DNA of 8,485 nt from Pseudomonadota bacterium (lineage in GTDB: Bacteria; Pseudomonadota; Alphaproteobacteria; Kiloniellales; J153). The notes below the pieces were generated by a model. That model had not been told where the DNA came from. It made no database searches and was given only the letters and a program-made list of their open reading frames with translations. Numbering within the stretch: the stretch's first letter is position 1; every line of letters starts with the position of its first letter. Shown in pieces: positions 5,398-8,485 of this stretch. Location of the stretch: contig JACZWN010000155.1 of assembly GCA_022572105.1 (NCBI GenBank), positions 1 to 8,485 on the forward strand, given 5' to 3'. The position numbers and the translations under genes are program-made.

Positions 5398-5418
5398 TAC
5401 CAGCGATCCTTGATATAT
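5397..5418 (+). repeat. Dispersed hairpin repeat, copy 3 (between convergent genes)
   Basis: ATACCA, a loop of about 8 nt, TGATAT then AT. It is the most diverged copy: six differences from copies 2/4, three of them clearly in the loop, while the outer arm bases are kept. Its first base is the last base of the SNase-like gene's TGA stop, and it ends 9 bp before the stop of the convergent metallophosphoesterase-like gene. Confidence 0.75.
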
Positions 5419-5426
5419 GGGGCGGC

Positions 5427-6227
5427 TCACACCTCGATCTTGTCGACGAGCGCGCCGTCGGCCGTGACGCAGGCGGCAATCAGCGTGCCGCCGAAGCCGC
5501 AACCACCGTCGAGCGTCGCGGTGTAGTCGGTCACCGCGAAGCCGGCGTGGCTCGGGTCGAAGCCGCGCAGAATGCGCCGGAAGTCGCCGTAGGGCTCGGC
5601 GATGCTGTGGAACGTGCCGCCGCTCCACCAGAAGCTGTCGCTCTGCGCCTCGAGCGGGCGCGAGGGGTCGAGGCCGGCGTTGACGAACAAGAGCGCCCCG
5701 TCGTCGGTGTAGGCGGCGCGGCGGAGCGCGGTCATGAGCTGGTCGTGCCCGGGACGGCTCTGGATGGTCCGGCGCAGCCAACCGGTCCAGCGGGTCAACA
5801 CCACGGTGCCGGTGGTCGCCCCGCGCAGCGCGTCGGCGGCCGAGACGCCGTAGGACTCGAGGGTGGCGCCGACACCTTGATCGAGCATCCACTGGAGCAC
5901 GCCGCGCGGGTCGGTCGCGAATTGAAGCTGCAGCAGCTTCTGCCACATCTCCTCCTGGCTACCGCGCAGGTAGACCACGTCGTCCACGTCGCTGTGCGGC
6001 CGCGCCAGGACGTGGATGCGGAAGCTCAACAGGGCGTCGAGGACCTCGCCGGTGCCGGGGCCGCGGCCGATCATGTTGCCGAGATAGACGATCCGGTCGC
6101 ACGGCTCGAGCCGGGGCCAGAGCTTGGCGTGCAGGCGCTCGAGCCGCTCCGCCTCGCCGTGAATGGCGCCGATCGCCCAGACGCGCCGGGCGGCGCGCAG
6201 AACCGCGAATTTCTGCCGATCGATCAT
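5427..6227 (-). CDS. Degenerate PPP/ApaH-like metallophosphoesterase homologue (probable pseudoenzyme)
   Basis: A 266-residue protein with the layout of PPP-type (calcineurin-like) phosphoesterases, but with the metal site destroyed. The canonical GDxHG is G-A-I-H-G (A21 for Asp; H23 kept). GDxxDRG is G-N-M-I-G-R-G (N51 and G54 for both Asp; Arg kept). GNHE is G-S-Q-E (S90, Q91). The later His-Ala-Gly is N-A-G (N183). The C-terminal 'LDGGCGFGGTL' still resembles the end of ApaH-like phosphatases. The reading frame is open and the fold-defining residues are kept, so it looks selected as a non-catalytic protein rather than a decayed gene. The ATG at 6227 is preferred because the similarity begins just after it; AGGAG is about 14 nt upstream. 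A GTG at 6266 would add 13 residues. It is convergent with the SNase-like gene, and carD ends upstream of it on the same strand. Confidence 0.8.
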   Translation of the reverse strand: MIDRQKFAVLRAARRVWAIGAIHGEAERLERLHAKLWPRLEPCDRIVYLGNMIGRGPGTGEVLDALLSFRIHVLARPHSDVDDVVYLRGSQEEMWQKLLQLQFATDPRGVLQWMLDQGVGATLESYGVSAADALRGATTGTVVLTRWTGWLRRTIQSRPGHDQLMTALRRAAYTDDGALLFVNAGLDPSRPLEAQSDSFWWSGGTFHSIAEPYGDFRRILRGFDPSHAGFAVTDYTATLDGGCGFGGTLIAACVTADGALVDKIEV

Positions 6228-6290
6228 CTGCCGGCAGGGGCTCTCCTGGTTTGCCCGCCGCGCCACTCGAGCGCGCGGGCGGTTTGGATC

Positions 6291-6310
6291 GGACCGGGCT
6301 ATCCGGGTCC
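6291..6310. terminator. Inverted repeat between carD and the metallophosphoesterase-like gene
   Basis: GGACC (6291-6295) and GGTCC (6306-6310) pair, with a further inner GG/CC after one mismatch and a 4-nt loop. It follows carD in its direction of transcription, about 50 bp after the stop. There is no T-run, so it is only a weak terminator candidate. Confidence 0.25.
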
Positions 6311-6339
6311 GCGGGGCGCGCGGGCCCGTTTAGCAGCTT

Positions 6340-6361
6340 ATACCAAAGGTCGTTGATATTA
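6340..6361 (+). repeat. Dispersed hairpin repeat, copy 4 (carD stop codon)
   Basis: A 22-bp copy identical to copy 2. Its last three bases (6359-6361, TTA) are the complement of the carD TAA stop, so the hairpin begins at the stop codon on the carD transcript. Confidence 0.88.
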
Positions 6362-6856
6362 CGCCGCGGTGAGGAGTTCTTCCAGCTTTTGCGCGGCCGC
6401 CGTCTCGTCGATCTTCTCGACCACGGCCAGCTCGCGCACCAGGCGCTCGAGCGCGGCCTGGTACATCTGGCGCTCGCTGTAGGACTGGTCGGGTTGGTCC
6501 GCGTTGCGGTGCAGGTCGCGCACCACCTCGGCGATGGAGACTGGGTCGCCGGAGTTGATCTTGGCCTCGTACTCCTGGGCGCGGCGGCTCCACATGGTGC
6601 GCTTGACCCGGCTGCGGCCCTTGAGCGTGGCGAGCGCGGTGTCCATCATCTTGCGGCTGGACAGCTTGCGCAGCCCCGAAGCCTGCGCCTTTCCCACCGG
6701 CACCCGCAGGGTCATGCGATCCTTTTCGAACTTGATGATGATGAGCTCCAGGATATGCCCGGAGATCTCCTGTTTCTCGATCCCCAGAACCCGACCGACG
6801 CCGTGCGTCGGATAGACAACGTAGTCCGCCGTGCCAAATTCGATTGCCTTCGCCAT
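6359..6856 (-). CDS. carD: CarD/CdnL-type RNA polymerase-binding transcription regulator
   Basis: CarD/CdnL proteins bind the RNA polymerase beta subunit through an N-terminal RID (TRCF-like Tudor) domain and stabilise open promoter complexes, especially at rRNA and growth genes. The 165-residue protein starts 'MAKAIEFGTADYVVYPTHGV', followed by 'GRVLGIEKQEISG', the RID domain to about residue 65. The C-terminal helical DNA-binding domain begins at about 70 and includes 'RTMWSRRAQEYEAKI', whose W89 matches the conserved tryptophan that contacts the upstream edge of the bubble. Length fits the alphaproteobacterial family. The ATG at 6856 is chosen because family similarity begins there and GAGAGCGG lies just upstream; an in-frame extension to 6970 would add 38 basic, low-similarity residues. 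fdxA lies upstream on the same strand, a common pairing in Alphaproteobacteria. The stop codon is inside repeat copy 4. Confidence 0.93.
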   Translation of the reverse strand: MAKAIEFGTADYVVYPTHGVGRVLGIEKQEISGHILELIIIKFEKDRMTLRVPVGKAQASGLRKLSSRKMMDTALATLKGRSRVKRTMWSRRAQEYEAKINSGDPVSIAEVVRDLHRNADQPDQSYSERQMYQAALERLVRELAVVEKIDETAAAQKLEELLTAA

Positions 6857-6967
6857 GATCCGCTCTCTTGCTCCGTCTCGTTGCGCCACCGCTTCCTGCC
6901 GGCCAAGACGAGGAAGCCGTTTTTCGGCCAAATCCCTCCGCGGGACAGCGCGCCTCCGACTCTTCCC

Positions 6968-7101
6968 CAAAACGAAAGCGCCGCAGAAACTACGGCACCC
7001 CCCTTTTTATGCCTTATATGCTCAAGCGGGCTTTGCCCGAATCAAGCAAACACCGGGTTTGCGCAACCCATCCGGCACCACCACGATCCGAGAACGTTAA
7101 C
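6968..7101 (-). ncRNA. Candidate small RNA or attenuating 5' leader of carD
   Basis: The stretch 6857-7246 has no credible gene. Downstream of the promoter at 7108-7136 the minus strand can form three successive hairpins: GGGTT/AACCC (7055-7069), CGGGC-AAA-GCCCG (7027-7039), and a 7-bp stem GCCGTAG-TTT-CTGCGGC (6980-6996, one G-U). The last is followed by an interrupted T-rich run (GC-TTTC-GTTTT). This looks like an intrinsic terminator about 115 nt before the carD ATG. It could end a small RNA of roughly 130 nt or attenuate carD. I do not recognise a known RNA family. Confidence 0.3.
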
Positions 7102-7107
7102 GTATTA

Positions 7108-7136
7108 TATATACACTATTTTTTAACCGATTGCAA
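7108..7136 (-). promoter_or_regulatory. Promoter for carD (leftward), with start-site palindrome
   Basis: Read leftwards: TTGCAA (7131-7136), exactly 17 nt, then TATATA (7108-7113), within the most AT-rich stretch of the window. An overlapping TATAAT (complement at 7104-7109) is also present. The predicted start near 7101 falls in a perfect 10-bp palindrome ACGTTAACGT (7094-7103), a possible operator. The carD leader would be about 245 nt. Confidence 0.6.
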
Positions 7137-7151
7137 GTTTTGCACCGCAGC

Positions 7152-7171
7152 AAAAGCGCGCGCCGGCGCGC
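7152..7171 (-). terminator. Candidate intrinsic terminator upstream of the carD promoter
   Basis: The perfect palindrome GCGCGCCGGCGCGC (7158-7171) is followed on the minus strand by GC-TTTT (T-run complement at 7152-7155). It lies about 75 nt after the fdxA stop and just before the carD promoter, so it would separate the two transcription units. Confidence 0.45.
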
Positions 7172-7217
7172 CGTCGATGCGCGGCGCACCAAGGATCGGG
7201 GCCGGGAGCGGGGAGAT

Positions 7218-7236
7218 CGGCCCCGGACCGGGGCCG
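7218..7236 (-). terminator. Strong GC hairpin immediately after fdxA
   Basis: CGGCCCCGG and CCGGGGCCG form a perfect 9-bp inverted repeat around a single base, starting 11 bp after the fdxA stop. No T-run follows; it may protect the mRNA 3' end or act together with the hairpin at 7152-7171. Confidence 0.45.
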
Positions 7237-7246
7237 CTATCGGGGA

Positions 7247-7591
7247 TCAGCCGTCGCCCTTGCCGGGTTCCCGGCTGAAGAACTTCTCGTACTTGCCCTC
7301 CATCCCCTTGTAGTTCTCCGCATCGGCGGGCGATTCGCCCTTGCGGGCGATGTTGGGCCAAAGACCGTCGCTGTATTCGCGGTTGAGCTCGAGCCAGGCT
7401 TCGGCCTTGGGGTCGGTATCGGGGAGGATCGCCTCGGGCGGGCATTCGGGCTCGCACACGCCGCAATCGATGCACTCGTCGGGGTGGATGATCAGCATGT
7501 TCTCGCCCTCGTAGAAACAATCCACGGGACAGACCTCGACGCAGTCCATGTACTTGCACCGGATGCAGTCTTCCGTGACGATATAGGTCAT
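7247..7591 (-). CDS. fdxA: Seven-iron ferredoxin FdxA ([3Fe-4S][4Fe-4S])
   Basis: A small cytoplasmic electron carrier of 114 residues. The nine cysteines C9, C12, C17, C21, C25, C40, C43, C46 and C50 match the Azotobacter ferredoxin I pattern (offset by one). By that model C9, C17 and C50 hold the [3Fe-4S] cluster; C21, C40, C43 and C46 hold the [4Fe-4S] cluster; C12 and C25 are free. The motifs are 'CIRCKYMDCVEVCPVDC' and 'CIDCGVCEPEC'. The C-terminal extension from about 60 ('AWLELNREYSDGLWPNI') is typical of FdxA. The ATG at 7591 has GAGGAGAG about 9 nt upstream. The gene lies 74 bp downstream of the TerB-like gene, with which it could be co-transcribed; two hairpins follow its stop. carD is the next gene. 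Confidence 0.96.
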   Translation of the reverse strand: MTYIVTEDCIRCKYMDCVEVCPVDCFYEGENMLIIHPDECIDCGVCEPECPPEAILPDTDPKAEAWLELNREYSDGLWPNIARKGESPADAENYKGMEGKYEKFFSREPGKGDG

Positions 7592-7665
7592 TTCCTAACT
7601 CTCCTCGATCCCACTCTCAAGAGCCGCTTCGCCCCAAAGGTAAGGCGCGCGCAGCCCAAATTTCC

Positions 7666-8139
7666 TCAGGCGTTCGACGAATCAAGCCGTTTTAACACCC
7701 GCTTGCGCGCCGCGCCGCTGTCCCGGTCCGGGACCTGAAGCAGGCCGGCGAGGCGGCGCATCAGGTTGGCTTCGAAATGGTGCAGTTCGCCGTCCGCGTA
7801 GGCGACTTCCCACAGCATCTCCATGAGCTCGATTCTTTCCTCCTGGGTGAAGGCGCCCTTGACGACGCGGGTAAAGCCATGGAGTTGGCTCGCCCAGGCG
7901 ACCCGCTCCTCCGCGACCTCGATCAGGCTCTCGCTTTCCTCCCGACCCAGGCCGAAGCGCCCGGTCACCAGATCGCGGATCTTCGCCCGCTCGCGGGCAT
8001 CGAAATCGCCGTCCAGTTGCGCCGCTTCGACCATGAGCGCGGCGGCCGCGATCTGCAGCTCCTCATGGCTGTGGCCCGCGCCGCGCGTCTCGGGCGCGCC
8101 ACCGCGGTCGAGAAACAATGCTTTCACCCGATTGATCAC
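7666..8139 (-). CDS. TerB-like (tellurite-resistance B / DjlA N-terminal type) protein
   Basis: A 157-residue, mostly helical acidic protein with no membrane segment. The TerB-fold core spans about 27-135 and shows the paired acidic signatures of that family: 'AAQLDGDFDARE' (about 39-50) and 'VAYADGELHHFE' (about 112-123), each leading into a helix, as in metal-binding TerB domains. The exact role of stand-alone copies is not established; tellurite resistance should not be assumed because no ter operon is present. The start is a GTG at 8139 with a weak ribosome-binding site; a GTG at 8127 is also possible. It is followed by fdxA after 74 bp. Upstream, an IS transposase fragment ends only 95 bp away, so its original promoter or neighbour may have been displaced. 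Confidence 0.82.
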   Translation of the reverse strand: MINRVKALFLDRGGAPETRGAGHSHEELQIAAAALMVEAAQLDGDFDARERAKIRDLVTGRFGLGREESESLIEVAEERVAWASQLHGFTRVVKGAFTQEERIELMEMLWEVAYADGELHHFEANLMRRLAGLLQVPDRDSGAARKRVLKRLDSSNA

Positions 8140-8234
8140 GGCTTTTGCGTATCATGGCCGTGCGGGCGGGCGCAACCCCAGGCGGCTTGCGGGTTTCGAA
8201 GTCCGCGGCCCGGGCCCCTGTGGGTCCCGAATAT

Positions 8235-8485
8235 TCATGCGGCTTGCCGAAGATAATAATGGTGCAGGCCATGGACCGCTGGGAACTCGATGACCTTGCC
8301 CAGTTCGGGTGAATGGACAGGTCGACCATCGGGTGAATCCATCTCCAAGGATCGGTGTGGGCGCCATTGGTGGTAATAGGCGAAATAATTACGGAGAAGC
8401 CGTTTGAGATGGCGTTCGTTGAGGACGACGACGTGATCCAAACACTCCCTTCGAATGCTACCAATGACGCGCTCGGCATAGGGAT
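8235..8485 (-). CDS. Transposase, integrase-core (rve_3) type, C-terminal end (5' part beyond window)
   Basis: About 82 codons are visible, reading in from the right edge to a TGA at 8235. The frame opens with 'PYAERVIGSIRRECLDHVVV', continues 'LNERHLKRLLRNYFAYYHQW' and 'RPHRSLEMDSP', and ends '...GLHHYYLRQAA'. This is the C-terminal part of a DDE transposase of the IS3/IS481-like rve class; the Glu in 'AERVIGSI' is the likely third catalytic acid. No stop or frameshift interrupts the visible part, so whether the IS is intact depends on sequence to the right. No clear terminal inverted repeat is seen in 8140-8234, though GGGACCC-ACA-GGGGCCC is present on the minus strand just after the stop. 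Confidence 0.88.
   Translation of the reverse strand, partial: PYAERVIGSIRRECLDHVVVLNERHLKRLLRNYFAYYHQWRPHRSLEMDSPDGRPVHSPELGKVIEFPAVHGLHHYYLRQAA

Noticed and set aside
4558..5946. 462-codon open frame on the minus strand
   Set aside because: It is antisense to the SNase-like gene and out of frame with the metallophosphoesterase-like gene; no motif is recognisable.
4452..6356. 634-codon open frame on the plus strand
   Set aside because: It overlaps the SNase-like gene in another frame and runs antisense to the metallophosphoesterase-like gene; the protein is Arg/Ala/Gly-rich shadow sequence.
4421..6361. The four repeat copies as a CRISPR array
   Set aside because: Spacings are about 100 to 950 bp and contain whole genes; there are no uniform spacers and no cas genes.
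6857..6970. N-terminal extension of CarD by 38 residues
   Set aside because: The extension is basic, has no family similarity, and would ignore the better-placed ATG at 6856 where the conserved CarD sequence begins.
7666..8139. A tellurite-resistance operon
   Set aside because: Only a TerB-like domain is present; no terA, terC, terD or terZ-like gene is in the window.

Overview
The window looks like the chromosome of a high-GC alphaproteobacterium, most likely Rhodospirillales-like, carrying the end of an integrated element at its left edge and an IS fragment at its right edge. The basis is the very GC-rich coding sequence from about 2.5 kb onward, the carD-fdxA neighbourhood common in Alphaproteobacteria, an alphaproteobacterial-looking elongator tRNA-Met 3' end, and a PagL-type lipid A deacylase. 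The assignment is inference from gene content; no rRNA or other marker is present.

Layout. (1) 1-2427: one end of an integrative element, visibly less GC-rich than the rest. All its genes read leftwards: a complete tyrosine recombinase (991-2190), an unrecognised 204-residue protein (266-880) and an AlpA/excisionase-type helix-turn-helix protein cut by the window edge (1-181). Upstream of the integrase is a repeat-rich stretch that looks like an attachment region, ending in a truncated tRNA-Met(CAU) at 2375-2427. The element therefore lies to the left and core chromosome starts near 2428. (2) 2428-3460: an intact tRNA-Arg(CCU) and pagL, both on the minus strand. (3) 3461-6856: a cluster with four copies of a short hairpin-forming repeat at its gene boundaries: proline iminopeptidase (minus), a secreted two-domain staphylococcal-nuclease-like protein (plus), a degenerate PPP-type metallophosphoesterase (minus) and the transcription regulator carD (minus). 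(4) 6857-7246: a gene-free stretch with a convincing carD promoter, a structured leader or small-RNA candidate, and the fdxA terminator hairpins. (5) 7247-8485: fdxA (7Fe ferredoxin), a TerB-like protein, and the C-terminal end of an rve-type transposase running off the right edge.

The genes do not form one pathway. The left part is a mobile-element recombination module. The rest is housekeeping and envelope functions: lipid A remodelling, peptide turnover, RNA polymerase regulation and electron transfer. The most unusual signals are the repeat family (4421-6361), whose arms are conserved and loops vary and whose copies overlap stop codons, a start region and a promoter; a metallophosphoesterase-like protein that has lost nearly all of its metal ligands; an SNase-like protein lacking two key catalytic residues; and a possible small RNA or attenuator between fdxA and carD.
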